DNA of 64,000 nucleotides. It comes from an uncultured Agathobaculum sp. Lineage in GTDB: Bacteria > Bacillota > Clostridia > Oscillospirales > Butyricicoccaceae. How positions within the stretch are numbered: position 1 is the first letter of the stretch; each line of letters starts with the position of its first letter. A model generated the notes under the pieces. The model worked only from the letters and a program-made list of their open reading frames with translations. It had not been told where the DNA came from and searched no databases. The stretch lies in contig NZ_CALWJJ010000003.1 of NCBI RefSeq assembly GCF_944380985.1, positions 124,001 to 188,000 on the forward strand. Direction: 5' to 3'. Positions 44,575-53,667 of the stretch are shown piece by piece. The position numbers and the translations under genes were made by a program.

Positions 44575-45135
44575 ATGAATAAGACACCAAAACTGCTCGT
44601 AGTAATCGACTATCAGAATGACTTCGTGACCGGTGCGCTCGGTTTTGATGGCTCGGCTGCAATTGACGACGGCATCGCCCGTCTGGCGCAGACCTATCTT
44701 GCGCAGGGAGACCATGTGCTGTTTACCTATGACACGCACGATGACACCTATCTCGAGACGCGCGAAGGCAGCGTTCTGCCTATTCCCCACTGCAACCCAA
44801 ATGAGGATGGCTGGCATCTCTATGGCAAGACACAGGAGCTGTGCCGTGAAACCTCCGCTAATCATCAGATTCACAATGTGTGCAAGCACGCCTTTGGCAT
44901 GCCGCCAGCTGAGGTTATCAAACTGGGAAGCGAGTTGCCCGACCTGCGCGAGATTTTGGTCGTCGGCGTTGTGACGCATATGTGCGTTATCTCCAATGCG
45001 GTACTTCTACAAGCGCAGTGGCCTGAAGCACAAATCACCGTAGATGCCGCATTGTGCCGCAGCTATGACCCAGTACTGCATGAAAAGGCGCTCGATGTGA
45101 TGGAAGGCTTGCAGATGAAGGTTATCAACCGATAA
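44575..45135 (+). CDS. Isochorismatase-family cysteine hydrolase (nicotinamidase-like)
   Basis: The 186-residue protein has the family's triad: aspartate in VVIDYQNDF (residue 11), a lysine in VCKHAFG near 105, and cysteine in THMCVISNAV near 143. The cis-peptide VVTH before the cysteine is present. Relatives include nicotinamidases and other small amide hydrolases; the metal-binding histidines of true PncA are only partly apparent, so the substrate stays open. ATG has GGAGG-type spacing and a good promoter. Confidence 0.82.
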   Translation: MNKTPKLLVVIDYQNDFVTGALGFDGSAAIDDGIARLAQTYLAQGDHVLFTYDTHDDTYLETREGSVLPIPHCNPNEDGWHLYGKTQELCRETSANHQIHNVCKHAFGMPPAEVIKLGSELPDLREILVVGVVTHMCVISNAVLLQAQWPEAQITVDAALCRSYDPVLHEKALDVMEGLQMKVINR

Positions 45136-45157
45136 ACTGAGCTTTTATGAACATTGC

Positions 45158-45412
45158 TCATTGCACCTCACTCTGCCGCAGCATGTCCAACACAGTAGAT
45201 ACAGTCAGCTTGCGCGCAAACAGCTCCCGAAACCGAACAGATCGTTCCTTTCCTACCCTGCGCAACTGCTCAAGCTGCGCGGCAATGTCCGCCTGTTCGC
45301 ACTCGAGCTGCTCGGCCATGTCCTCCCAGCGCCCGAGACGTTCGAGCGCACGGTGACGCATCTCTTCCGGCAGTGCATACCCCTTATCACTGCGGTTTGT
45401 CAGCCGCTGCAT
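45158..45412 (-). CDS. Small helical protein of unknown function (84 residues)
   Basis: The product begins MQRLTNRSDKGYALPEE and is mostly helical, with a charged central segment (about residues 25-65) that looks like a short coiled coil. I do not recognise a defined family, although proteins with a similar opening occur in gut Firmicutes. A strong AAAGGAGG lies before the ATG, and it follows the NIF3-like gene by 33 bases, so both are likely co-transcribed. No membrane segment is present. Confidence 0.6.
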   Translation of the reverse strand: MQRLTNRSDKGYALPEEMRHRALERLGRWEDMAEQLECEQADIAAQLEQLRRVGKERSVRFRELFARKLTVSTVLDMLRQSEVQ

Positions 45413-45445
45413 ATATAGTTTTCCTCCTTTTAAGCGAAAAACGGG

Positions 45446-45778
45446 TTATATTCCCGTGCGAAACAGCGGAATTACATTGATGACCGGCTCTTCATAGGGA
45501 TGCACCATCTTGATCACTTCGATCGTCCGATCGATCTTGGCTTCCCGGCAGGTGACCTCTACTTTCAGCTCGTCAGCCATACAAATTTCGTTCTCAGTTC
45601 CAATGTAAGGCCGGCTTCCCGCAAGCGGACGCCAGCAGCCAGTCACCCTGCTATAAGAAAGGCAGCTATCATAGTTTCCAATGTGGCCAGCATCCACCGA
45701 TTGCAGCGCCGACTGCAATGCAGAAAGATGGCTTTCCGGAATGAAGATTTCCAGTTTGTAGAATGAAAAATCCGGCAT
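45446..45778 (-). CDS. Stand-alone NIF3/YqfO C-terminal-type PII-like protein
   Basis: The 110-residue protein matches the small ferredoxin-like, PII/CutA-fold domain found inserted in YqfO-type NIF3 proteins. Marks are the start YKLEIFIPESHLSALQSAL, a central GHIGNYDSC glycine turn, and the closing HPYEEPVINVIPL. Stand-alone copies are often annotated as CutA-like or NIF3-like. The molecular function is not established; binding of a metal or nucleotide is plausible from the fold. Confidence 0.75.
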   Translation of the reverse strand: MPDFSFYKLEIFIPESHLSALQSALQSVDAGHIGNYDSCLSYSRVTGCWRPLAGSRPYIGTENEICMADELKVEVTCREAKIDRTIEVIKMVHPYEEPVINVIPLFRTGI

Positions 45779-45870
45779 AATTTGCTCCTCTCACGCAGCG
45801 CTTTGTCGATTTTATTATATCATAATTATTGCTTTGTTTATATAACAAGCAGAACAGGAGGACACCGCGC

Positions 45871-46263
45871 ATGACTGAAGTAGTTGCCGCACTGATCTGG
45901 CAGGACGGCCGCTTTTTGATCTGCCAGCGTCCAGAACACAAGGCACGCGGCCTTAAGTGGGAATTTGCCGGCGGGAAGGTCGAACCAGGCGAGACCCGTC
46001 AGCAGGCGCTCATCCGGGAATGCCGGGAGGAACTTGCAGTCGAACTATCCGTGGGTAACATATTTATGGAAGTTACACATACCTACCCAGATATGACCGT
46101 ACATCTGACGCTGTATCACGCATCAATCATCTCAGGCGTGCCACAGATGCTTGAACATCATGATTTGCGCTGGATTACCGCCGACGCTATCCCCCAGTAT
46201 GAATTCTGCCCTGCCGATCAACCGATCTTGGAGCGGATTATGCGGCATGATATACGCGAATAA
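45871..46263 (+). CDS. Nudix hydrolase, MutT/8-oxo-dGTPase-like
   Basis: The 130-residue protein carries a full Nudix box (GKVEPGETRQQALIRECREEL, roughly residues 34-54) and starts with VVAALIWQDGRFLICQR, typical of MutT-type enzymes that remove oxidised nucleotides. The ATG at 45871 has AGGAGG nine bases upstream. The frame extends further upstream without support. Substrate choice between 8-oxo-dGTP and other NTPs cannot be set from sequence alone. Confidence 0.88.
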   Translation: MTEVVAALIWQDGRFLICQRPEHKARGLKWEFAGGKVEPGETRQQALIRECREELAVELSVGNIFMEVTHTYPDMTVHLTLYHASIISGVPQMLEHHDLRWITADAIPQYEFCPADQPILERIMRHDIRE

Positions 46264-46299
46264 ATTGCACGGTTTACACTTTGCATACCAGCCCTATGC

Positions 46300-46337
46300 G
46301 ATCATGGATACTTTCATATAGAAGTATCCATGATCGT
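46300..46337. terminator. Hairpin between the Nudix and transglutaminase genes
   Basis: GATCATGGATAC and GTATCCATGATC form a perfect 12-base stem with a 12-base loop. It lies between convergent genes. U tracts are weak on both strands. Confidence 0.55.
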
Positions 46338-46365
46338 TGTGTTTTGTAGAAAATACACGTTTTAT

Positions 46366-48636
46366 TCAGCAATATACCTTGATATAGCGGAAGAACCACC
46401 GGCGCGCAGGACCTAGCTTACAGTATATCTCTTCCGCAACACGGAAATAAAGCTGCATAACAAAACGGTTATCTTCAGCACTAGCTGGAGACTCGCTAAA
46501 GGCAGAGCGACTGACAATCAATACCAACCTTTGTGCGTCTACCTGCCGCACGGTTGGCACTGCCGTACAGAGCCTCGCTGCAAAATCCGGTTCATGTCCA
46601 GTGCAGCCGCGTAGCACCTGAGCGTCGGACAGCATGTGAAGCAGCCGCTCAAATTGTGCACGGCACTCCTTTCTCTGCATACGATGGAGCCGGTAGCGTC
46701 GCTGAAACACCACAAAACTGATTAAAAGCACTACTACCATAACAACAAGCGCACCAATGAATAATATTTCTTTTTGCAATAAATGCCGCTCAGTGTGGCT
46801 TTGTTGCTCTACCGGCGTTTCTGACGGCATCTCTTCCCTCTGCATAGTATCTGCACCGCCATCTAACTGCCCCTCGGTGGGTTGTGAAGCATCGGTTCCG
46901 GTCAGCATTGCCGGCGCCGCGGCATTCCCGTTCCCGCTGGGCATATCTTGCTCCTCTGCTGACGATGGTGTGACCTCGACTGGCGTCCAGCCGCGCTCTT
47001 CGATGAATAGCTCGGTCCATGCATGCGCAGACACATCTGTCACAAGCGCACGATATGTTCCATCCCCCTGCGGCACAAAAGCATCAGGCTGGATGATATA
47101 GCCTGATACATACCGGGCTGGTATTCCATAAAGGCGGTACATGAGTGTAGCGGCAGCCGCGAAATGTACACAATATCCCTCTCCATTTTCAAACAGAGAA
47201 TACTCGACAATGTCCTCGTTTAACGGCGCAAGACCGGGGGTTGTCGAGTAGCGTACGCGGTTGTGCAGCGTATTAATGATAAATGCTGTAACCTCCTCGA
47301 TGCTCTGGTGCGGGTTTTCCGCACACAGTGCGGTAAGTTGTGGCAGTCGGTCGACCGGCACCCCGGTATACAATGTCTGCGCGGCACTCATGTAAGCTTC
47401 TTGTATGCGCTGTGTAATCAGCTGCAACCATCTGGACTGATCGTTTAACAAATCCCAGTTGATATTCATCTGATTCGGCTCGAAATATTGAAAACTGTAT
47501 CCATCCTGTGCCATCCAGTTGTCGCTCCAGCGGCTGTAATACGGCTCATAGTAACTGGTGAGGTTGGTTTCGGCTCGCGGCAAGATTGTGAGAAAATACG
47601 GATTTTCTCCCCCACTGGACAAATTCAAGATGAAAAACAGATTGTGATAATTGATCCCAGACACGGACCAGCCTCCTAAGCCACGCATTAAATTCATATA
47701 AATCTGATTACTTAGTACCTGGATGTCGGCCGGTGTCCATTCGCCGCCCAAGTAATCGGCGCCGGTAAATCCGCGAAGATAGATCGGCTGTGTGGGTGAC
47801 CGATTAACAATTAGCTCCATCTGCACGGCGCCGGTGGCGTGCCGGTTGCCACGGCTGATAAGACCATCCGATATAAAAATGGCATCCGTTCCCGCAATTT
47901 GACGCATAGCGCGCTGAACCTCACCCTCAGTTGCATATACAGCCTGGTAGATCTTGTCTCCACTCCACATGGAAAGCGGAACCGCAGCGCCAAACGCAAG
48001 CAAAGCTGCAAGGCATACAGCTGCTGTCCGCTTGCCGACACGGCCTGCATGTCCACTGCCAAGTAAAACGGTTTTGCGGCGATGCCCGGCGACGCGCTCC
48101 GCTGTGAATGCGCATAGCGCCGTAGCGAGAAGAAAAACTGTTGCATAGCCGGGTCGCAGACCGACAAGCGGCCCACATATCATCAGCAATATTGTAAGCG
48201 ATAACAAAATCATACTGCTTCGCAACCAGATCTCGCACAAAAATAGCAGCAGTATCAGCAGAGCGGCCAGCACAAGCAAAGCAGATGTGATGTCCACCGG
48301 AAGGCCTGCACTTTCGCCCGTCAGGCCATATATAACCGCCTCAATTTGCATACCAAGCAGATCCCAATATCGGTATTCGACAAGTCCGCAGACGGCAATG
48401 ACAAGCAGAAACGCCGCAGTAAACCATCCTTTTCCCAGCATATAAGTGTACCAGAGTGCCGCGCACATAACTACCGCAGAAAGATAAACTGCGGGCGCAT
48501 TCCATGTAATGCCCGGCAGGTCATGCAAGGCGGAAAGTAGTCCACATACACCGGCAATCAGAAACAAAAGCTCAAATGCCGATGTGCTTCTTCTACCATC
48601 TATGCGATTAGCCCCAATCCTGATACTGGGTTTCAT
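46366..48636 (-). CDS. TgpA-type membrane transglutaminase-like protein
   Basis: The 756-residue protein has about six N-terminal membrane helices (to about residue 225), an extracellular transglutaminase-like domain, and a C-terminal helix (near 640) before a short cytoplasmic tail. The papain-type site is visible as GEGYCVHFAAAATLMYRL (cysteine near 465) and SAHAWTELF (histidine near 511). The third position reads WTPVEVTP, with Glu where many members have Asp. It forms a MoxR-DUF58-transglutaminase operon, a widespread set of unclear role tied to envelope or stress functions. Confidence 0.88.
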   Translation of the reverse strand: MKPSIRIGANRIDGRRSTSAFELLFLIAGVCGLLSALHDLPGITWNAPAVYLSAVVMCAALWYTYMLGKGWFTAAFLLVIAVCGLVEYRYWDLLGMQIEAVIYGLTGESAGLPVDITSALLVLAALLILLLFLCEIWLRSSMILLSLTILLMICGPLVGLRPGYATVFLLATALCAFTAERVAGHRRKTVLLGSGHAGRVGKRTAAVCLAALLAFGAAVPLSMWSGDKIYQAVYATEGEVQRAMRQIAGTDAIFISDGLISRGNRHATGAVQMELIVNRSPTQPIYLRGFTGADYLGGEWTPADIQVLSNQIYMNLMRGLGGWSVSGINYHNLFFILNLSSGGENPYFLTILPRAETNLTSYYEPYYSRWSDNWMAQDGYSFQYFEPNQMNINWDLLNDQSRWLQLITQRIQEAYMSAAQTLYTGVPVDRLPQLTALCAENPHQSIEEVTAFIINTLHNRVRYSTTPGLAPLNEDIVEYSLFENGEGYCVHFAAAATLMYRLYGIPARYVSGYIIQPDAFVPQGDGTYRALVTDVSAHAWTELFIEERGWTPVEVTPSSAEEQDMPSGNGNAAAPAMLTGTDASQPTEGQLDGGADTMQREEMPSETPVEQQSHTERHLLQKEILFIGALVVMVVVLLISFVVFQRRYRLHRMQRKECRAQFERLLHMLSDAQVLRGCTGHEPDFAARLCTAVPTVRQVDAQRLVLIVSRSAFSESPASAEDNRFVMQLYFRVAEEIYCKLGPARRWFFRYIKVYC

Positions 48637-48645
48637 TTCAGCCTC

Positions 48646-49710
48646 CTATAATATAATGGTCCGTTCCGTTATCTGCTGTTCCAACTTTTCAGCTGAAAAG
48701 CGGGCAAGCAACGATACACCGTAATACAGCATCAGCCGGGTGGTTAGGCAAAAATAATCCTGCGAGATGCCTGCGGAGGATACGCTCTTGTGTTCTTCTG
48801 CTGCGGATTCTGCTTTGTATAAACTGTACAGCACCATCCTGCACTGCTCGATGTCACAAACTGTCTGTTGACGGAAAGCTGCATACGCCGGGTCGTACCA
48901 ATATACCTGAATAGCTTTTACACATTGCAGCAGCCCTAGAATGACCGCAGATGCCAGTTCATAAAAGGCGCTCCAATCATCGTTGCCCAACGCCGTGCCG
49001 GCGGTATTATTATCCAGCAGTAGCACGGCGCAAAGTTCTTCCTGCTTTTCGTATTCCTTAACCCAAAGCGTGTCGGTTCTTGCACTTTGATTCCAGTGAA
49101 TCGACCGACGCGTATCCCCGGGCCGGTATTCGCGAATTTGCCGGATTTCCTGGCTGCTGTTATCGGGGGCATACTGCATGCGCTCGATGGGTACAAAGGT
49201 TTCGCGGCTGCCAGCGGTGCGCACAAAGCGAAGTGCGCGCCCATTCGGGAAGATCGGTAGTGTCAACACGTTTGTGATCTGTTTGCCAGGCGAAAACAGC
49301 TGCAAATAGTCGCAGGCCCACAGGCGGTCTGTTTCAAGATGAAGCAGTCCGCAATAAAACCCACGGATGGGAAGCTCCTGCATGTGCGCTGCATCTAGTG
49401 AAATGATTTGCGTGCGGGGTTTTGTCTCGCGTAGATACCGATAGCGCAGGCGCAAGCGGATCAGTCCGACCGGTATGCGGCCCGCATGCCGAACAGACAG
49501 ACGGCACAGCGCATCCCGTTCCTTTTGCGCTATTTTGACAGGCGATTGCAGCATAATATTGGTTGTGTGCAACAAGTAGTGCGACAGCAAAAACATAGCC
49601 ACAAATACCAGTATTTGCGCGATGAACAGCGTTGTAAGCGATGCCAAGCGATACATGCTGGCAAAGTAGACGGTGAGCACCGCAAACAATAAAAAAGCAA
49701 TCTTCTTCAT
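48646..49710 (-). CDS. DUF58 domain protein
   Basis: The 354-residue protein starts with two membrane helices (about 4-50). It has the DUF58 core IREYRPGDTRRSIHWNQSAR (about residues 205-224), followed by a von-Willebrand-A-like region (LCAVLLLDNN). These proteins partner with MoxR ATPases. The start ATG overlaps the moxR stop (ATGA); an upstream extension to 49755 is unsupported. Confidence 0.88.
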   Translation of the reverse strand: MKKIAFLLFAVLTVYFASMYRLASLTTLFIAQILVFVAMFLLSHYLLHTTNIMLQSPVKIAQKERDALCRLSVRHAGRIPVGLIRLRLRYRYLRETKPRTQIISLDAAHMQELPIRGFYCGLLHLETDRLWACDYLQLFSPGKQITNVLTLPIFPNGRALRFVRTAGSRETFVPIERMQYAPDNSSQEIRQIREYRPGDTRRSIHWNQSARTDTLWVKEYEKQEELCAVLLLDNNTAGTALGNDDWSAFYELASAVILGLLQCVKAIQVYWYDPAYAAFRQQTVCDIEQCRMVLYSLYKAESAAEEHKSVSSAGISQDYFCLTTRLMLYYGVSLLARFSAEKLEQQITERTIIL

Positions 49711-50660
49711 TTCCCGCGGGTACCCATCGGCGGCATGTGAACGCCGTGCAGACAATCGTCAATCAATCGCTTCTTATTGAGATTTTCAAGCCGCGCCGCT
49801 GTATTTAGTTCCAGGCGGTGCCAAACCACATAGGTGAACTGTCCAGCCACATCACGCGGTGTGACAAAATCTCGTCCTTCAAGCCAGGCGGCGGCACGAG
49901 CCATACGCACCAACGCAATGGTAGCGCGCGGGCTTGCGCCGCGCTCCCAGCAGGATTGGCTGCGCGTTGCTGTAATTAGCTGGAGAAGATAGCGGTAAAC
50001 TTCGTCATGGATGTAGACATCGTTGACTGCATGCTGCATTTCGATCAGAGCATGCCGGTCGATTACTGGCTGCACATACTCCAGACGGTCCACAGCCCCG
50101 GCCTGCTTTGCCATATGCAGCTCACTTTCAAAATCCGGATAACCCAGCGACATACTAATCATAAAGCGGTCTACCTGCGCTTCTGGAAGATGCTGCGTTC
50201 CTGCCGCGCCAAATGGATTTTGCGTTGCAATCACGAGAAAAGGCGTCGGCACAGGGCGTGTTACCCCATCTATGGATACGCTGCGCTCCTCCATCACTTC
50301 GAGTAGTGCAGACTGCGTTTTTGGTGAGGTGCGGTTGATTTCGTCTGCTAACAGCAGGTTGCAAAACACGCTGCCAGGCTGGTAGACAAACCGTCCTTCC
50401 TCCTTGCGGAAAATTGAAAAACCCGTCAGATCGGAGGGCATCACATCCGGCGTAAACTGAACGCGACGGCAATCGAGAGACATTGCACGAGAAAACGCGC
50501 GCGCCAGTGTGGTCTTACCAACTCCGGGCATGTCCTCTAGCAATACATGCCCATTGGCCAAGAATGCGAGCATGACTTCTCGCACCTCGAGATCCTTGCC
50601 CAAGATCGCCTTGCATACCTCCGCTATGGTATTTTCCGCCTCTCTTGCAGTAACGCCCAT
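49707..50660 (-). CDS. MoxR-family AAA+ ATPase
   Basis: The 317-residue ATPase has Walker A DMPGVGKTTLAR (near 40), Walker B LLADEINR (near 106), and sensor region ATQNPFG (near 146), with a C-terminal lid domain. MoxR proteins act as chaperone-like factors for metal insertion or complex assembly. It is first in the three-gene operon and has AGAGG before the ATG. Confidence 0.93.
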   Translation of the reverse strand: MGVTAREAENTIAEVCKAILGKDLEVREVMLAFLANGHVLLEDMPGVGKTTLARAFSRAMSLDCRRVQFTPDVMPSDLTGFSIFRKEEGRFVYQPGSVFCNLLLADEINRTSPKTQSALLEVMEERSVSIDGVTRPVPTPFLVIATQNPFGAAGTQHLPEAQVDRFMISMSLGYPDFESELHMAKQAGAVDRLEYVQPVIDRHALIEMQHAVNDVYIHDEVYRYLLQLITATRSQSCWERGASPRATIALVRMARAAAWLEGRDFVTPRDVAGQFTYVVWHRLELNTAARLENLNKKRLIDDCLHGVHMPPMGTRGK

Positions 50661-50774
50661 GCTGTAAACCTCTTTTCTGTCAGCCGTTTGCTGCGCCGTT
50701 TTTCTTTAGCATACCATAAGATACATATACCGCGTCAAGACCTTTTGCAGAATGAATGAAACGCATATATATAC

Positions 50775-50813
50775 AAAAGCGGAGCGTGAAACATGTACAG
50801 TCGTTCACGCTCC
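50775..50813 (-). terminator. Terminator after the carboxymuconolactone decarboxylase-family gene
   Basis: GGAGCGTGAA pairs with TTCACGCTCC across a 13-base loop and is followed on the minus strand by GCTTTTG. Confidence 0.7.
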
Positions 50814-50834
50814 AACTTAACCGATTGGATAACC

Positions 50835-51527
50835 TCAGCCGCGCGTCTGCGCCGCCTGCTCAATGCAGCGGATGGCATTTAAGCTGCGCGGATAACCGAT
50901 ATAGGGCACGCACTGCGACACGACACGGATCAAAAACGCCTTGTCATTTCCCATGTTCATATTACCGCCTGCGTGCGCGATCAGCTGAGGCTCACAGCCG
51001 CCCTGCGCAGCCAGAAAGCAGAAAGTAATCATCTCTCGCTGCGCAAGATCCAGTCCGGTGCGGGTATAGTAATCACCAAAACAGTTATCGGATAGCCATC
51101 GGTTGATATGACCATTTTTCCATGCCTCAGCCATGCCATCGCCAAAAATAGCTACCTGCGCCTGCGCACCTTTTTCCAGGCGGTCAGCAAGCGTAGTTGT
51201 TGCTTGCCCGTCAAGCGGGAGAGCAACGCCGCGCGCAGTCAGTACCTCATTTACTACATCCAAAAAGGGTTGCACACGGCCGATGCCAAGGTAGGCCACC
51301 GCCTGATAGACGATCTCTTTGGCCATTACCGGTGTAATGCCGGAATCTAGCGCGCGCGGTAGGACCGAGCGGAACACACCAACACCTTGGCAGCCCAGCA
51401 GCGTTGCCAGTATCGCCATGTAGCGGACATCTGCCTTCAGCTGTTGCCCTTCTTCATTGATGACCTCATCCCCAGCAAAGTATGCAAAGCGTTCTGCAAA
51501 CTCCGGATCAGTTTGCCGGTAATCCAT
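50835..51527 (-). CDS. Carboxymuconolactone decarboxylase-family protein
   Basis: The 230-residue protein has two CMD/AhpD-fold units. The second keeps EMITFCFLAAQGGCEPQLIAHA near 165-186 with the E-C-C-H pattern, which suggests thiol peroxidase or reductase chemistry rather than a true decarboxylase. The first unit has ADVRYMAILATLLGCQG near 32. The ATG has AGGAGG eleven bases upstream. It follows a cupin gene by about 60 bases; CMD and cupin partners occur together in many gut anaerobes, presumably in handling a reactive small molecule. Confidence 0.85.
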   Translation of the reverse strand: MDYRQTDPEFAERFAYFAGDEVINEEGQQLKADVRYMAILATLLGCQGVGVFRSVLPRALDSGITPVMAKEIVYQAVAYLGIGRVQPFLDVVNEVLTARGVALPLDGQATTTLADRLEKGAQAQVAIFGDGMAEAWKNGHINRWLSDNCFGDYYTRTGLDLAQREMITFCFLAAQGGCEPQLIAHAGGNMNMGNDKAFLIRVVSQCVPYIGYPRSLNAIRCIEQAAQTRG

Positions 51528-51586
51528 ATTGGTGAAAGCCTCCTTCTTTCGATTGTTTCCACACAAAATAGCATCAAAACTTTGCT

Positions 51587-52024
51587 TTATTCCAGGCCGA
51601 AATATGCCTCATTGTCTACCGGCTCGAGCCATTCATTGGATGTCTGCTCACCTGGTACCTCGACCGCAATGTGCGAAAACCAGCTGTCTTTCTTCGCGCC
51701 GTGCCAATGTTTGACCTCAGCCGGAATAGTGATAACCATACCCGGCTCAAGGCTGACGGGCTGCTTGCCCTCTTCCTGATACCAGCCGCTTCCAGCCGTG
51801 CAGATTAGCAGTTGGCCGCCTCCAGAGGCCGCATGATGGATATGCCAGTTGTTACGACAACCCGGTTCAAAAGTAACATTGGCCAAAAATGCCGCGCATT
51901 TGCCCAGCTCGGTCAATGGATTGAGATAGGAGTTTCCGATGAAATACTGCGCATAAGCTGTATTCGGCTCACCCCTACCAAACATATTTTGCTTATCAAA
52001 CGCCTGCTTGTCACTGATTCTCAC
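51587..52024 (-). CDS. Cupin-domain protein partnered with the CMD-family protein
   Basis: The 145-residue cupin has metal-binding residues in NWHIHHAAS (near 65) and EVKHWHGA (near 107), with GWYQEEG in between. It resembles cupins encoded beside carboxymuconolactone decarboxylase-family proteins. A GTG start with AAGGAAAGG eight bases upstream is used; the longer ATG-led frame to 52108 has no good ribosome site. The gene precedes the CMD gene on the same strand. Confidence 0.82.
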   Translation of the reverse strand: MRISDKQAFDKQNMFGRGEPNTAYAQYFIGNSYLNPLTELGKCAAFLANVTFEPGCRNNWHIHHAASGGGQLLICTAGSGWYQEEGKQPVSLEPGMVITIPAEVKHWHGAKKDSWFSHIAVEVPGEQTSNEWLEPVDNEAYFGLE

Positions 52025-52247
52025 AACAAACACCTTTCCTTGGTTGTAAAATACAAGTTGTGTTGTGCATCTGTCCTCGTCACAGGATTGCTGCAAGACA
52101 GATTCCAACCTTGCTTATAGTATAGCACGCTGTTAGAATGATGTAAAATACTTATCTTTTATCACTTATTATTCAAAATAAGAATACCATGCAATAAAGC
52201 GTGCCACATCCTACTTAGACGGATCAGCAAACCATCCCACGCGATCG

Positions 52248-52637
52248 TTATGAAGGTTCTCTCTCCCTTCTAATATGCGCGCGGTAGGCTGCGATTTGCG
52301 CCTCATCCCAGATCTCCAAATCGCGCAGGCCGGCGCGCCCCTCCATATGATGCCGAAACTCGTGGCGCAATACATCACGCATCTCCTGTATCCATTCCTG
52401 CTCGTCCTCCGTATCCATTACCTGGCAAAACGACCCGTAAAATATCACAATATATTTTCCCAGCGCCGGGTCAGTCCGATACTCCCCCATAATGTACAAA
52501 TCTCCATTCTCATCCGCCGGGTGCAGCGGATATCCCGAATCGACAATGATTCCGCCGTTTAACTGGTCATAAAATTCCTCCGGCAGTTCTTCTGCAAGCT
52601 GCTCTAATATTTCTTCAAATCGATCGATCGACATCAT
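52248..52637 (-). CDS. Metallopeptidase-family protein (zincin-like, DUF1025 type)
   Basis: The 129-residue protein has a HEFRHHMEG motif near residue 95, a HExxH zincin site. It starts with MSIDRFEEILEQLAEELP, the opening typical of the MMP-like zinc-peptidase family found in many bacteria. Substrate unknown. One of two adjacent ATGs with GAGGG eight bases upstream is used. Confidence 0.8.
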   Translation of the reverse strand: MMSIDRFEEILEQLAEELPEEFYDQLNGGIIVDSGYPLHPADENGDLYIMGEYRTDPALGKYIVIFYGSFCQVMDTEDEQEWIQEMRDVLRHEFRHHMEGRAGLRDLEIWDEAQIAAYRAHIRREREPS

Positions 52638-52887
52638 ACTGCCATCCCTCTTTCCATCCAGCTGCATCGGTAAAGAAAAACAAAGAAGTATCTTGTGCCG
52701 CAGCCCATCATTTCACTTATATTATATCGGATTATAACTAAAAAAGATAGCTATTTCCAATCTATAAATGAAAAATTACATTGTCCAACTTGCTCTGAGC
52801 AGATAGAACAAAACGATTTATTTTTCAGGAAATCCAAACAATGCAAGTCATAAATGCAGAACTGACACCTAAGGCATACATAAGACC

Positions 52888-52917
52888 GGGCGCCGCGTTC
52901 TCAGAACGCGGCGCCCA
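52888..52917. terminator. Strong GC hairpin downstream of the cytidylate-kinase-like gene
   Basis: GGGCGCCGCGTTC and GAACGCGGCGCCC form a 13-base perfect stem around TCA. Little T-rich sequence follows on either strand, so it may stabilise a transcript end rather than terminate by itself. It is the only notable element in the 52668-52947 interval. Confidence 0.5.
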
Positions 52918-52947
52918 CATGCTCCTCAGAATTTTGGGGTCAATTTA

Positions 52948-53559
52948 TTATTTTTTCAGGCGGTTTATGTAATCAAGAATAATATCTGTAGAATACTCCA
53001 CGCCCAGCCTGCCGGCATTAATGCACATATCGTAATGTTCGCACTTGCCCCAGACCTTGCCGGTGTAGTAATTGTAGTATGTGGAGCGCTGTTTATCCAT
53101 TTTTTCAAGTGCAGCCTCAGGCGTTTTGCCTTCGATCTCATAATCGCCGCAGGTTTGGATGCGCCTGACACGATCTTCGATGGACCCATGAATAAAGAAA
53201 TCAAACTTATTTGGGAAATCACGAAGCACATGATCTGCGCAGCGCCCAACGATAACACAGGACGAATCCTCCGCCATTTCGCGAACGACATTAGATTGCG
53301 CAAGGTATAGCTGGTCTGTCAGGCTCATGCCGTTTAACCCGACCGAGCCGAACATGGTTAACGAATACAGAAAGCTGTTTGTCGCACGCTTGTCAAGCTG
53401 GTCGAACAGCTTTTCATCAAAGCCGGTTTTCTTAGCCGCACGTGTGATCAGCTCTCGGTCATAAAACGGAATGCCAAGGCGGAGCGCAATTTTCTGGCCG
53501 ATTTCACGGCCACCAGTACCATATTGCCGGCCAATGGTGATGATCAAATTATTATTCAT
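52948..53559 (-). CDS. Cytidylate kinase-like family protein
   Basis: The 203-residue protein starts with a P-loop variant GRQYGTGGREIG and continues with IPFYDRELITRAAKKTG, as in the cytidylate-kinase-like (AAK6) family common in Clostridia. VIVGRCADHVLRD near 110 is also family-typical. It probably phosphorylates a nucleotide or related small molecule, but the family is not the canonical Cmk. It starts 109 bases past the murC stop. Confidence 0.85.
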   Translation of the reverse strand: MNNNLIITIGRQYGTGGREIGQKIALRLGIPFYDRELITRAAKKTGFDEKLFDQLDKRATNSFLYSLTMFGSVGLNGMSLTDQLYLAQSNVVREMAEDSSCVIVGRCADHVLRDFPNKFDFFIHGSIEDRVRRIQTCGDYEIEGKTPEAALEKMDKQRSTYYNYYTGKVWGKCEHYDMCINAGRLGVEYSTDIILDYINRLKK

Positions 53560-53667
53560 AACGCACCCTCCTTATAGATTAAATTATACATATTGCATAA
53601 TTCTTTGTAGGTTTAGTATGCACCATTTTATCATTTTTGTCAAGTAAATTTCAGGATTTTTTGTACC

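Noticed and set aside
47811..48238. Antisense and alternate frames within the transglutaminase gene
   Set aside because: They are shadows of the membrane-helix region of the real gene.
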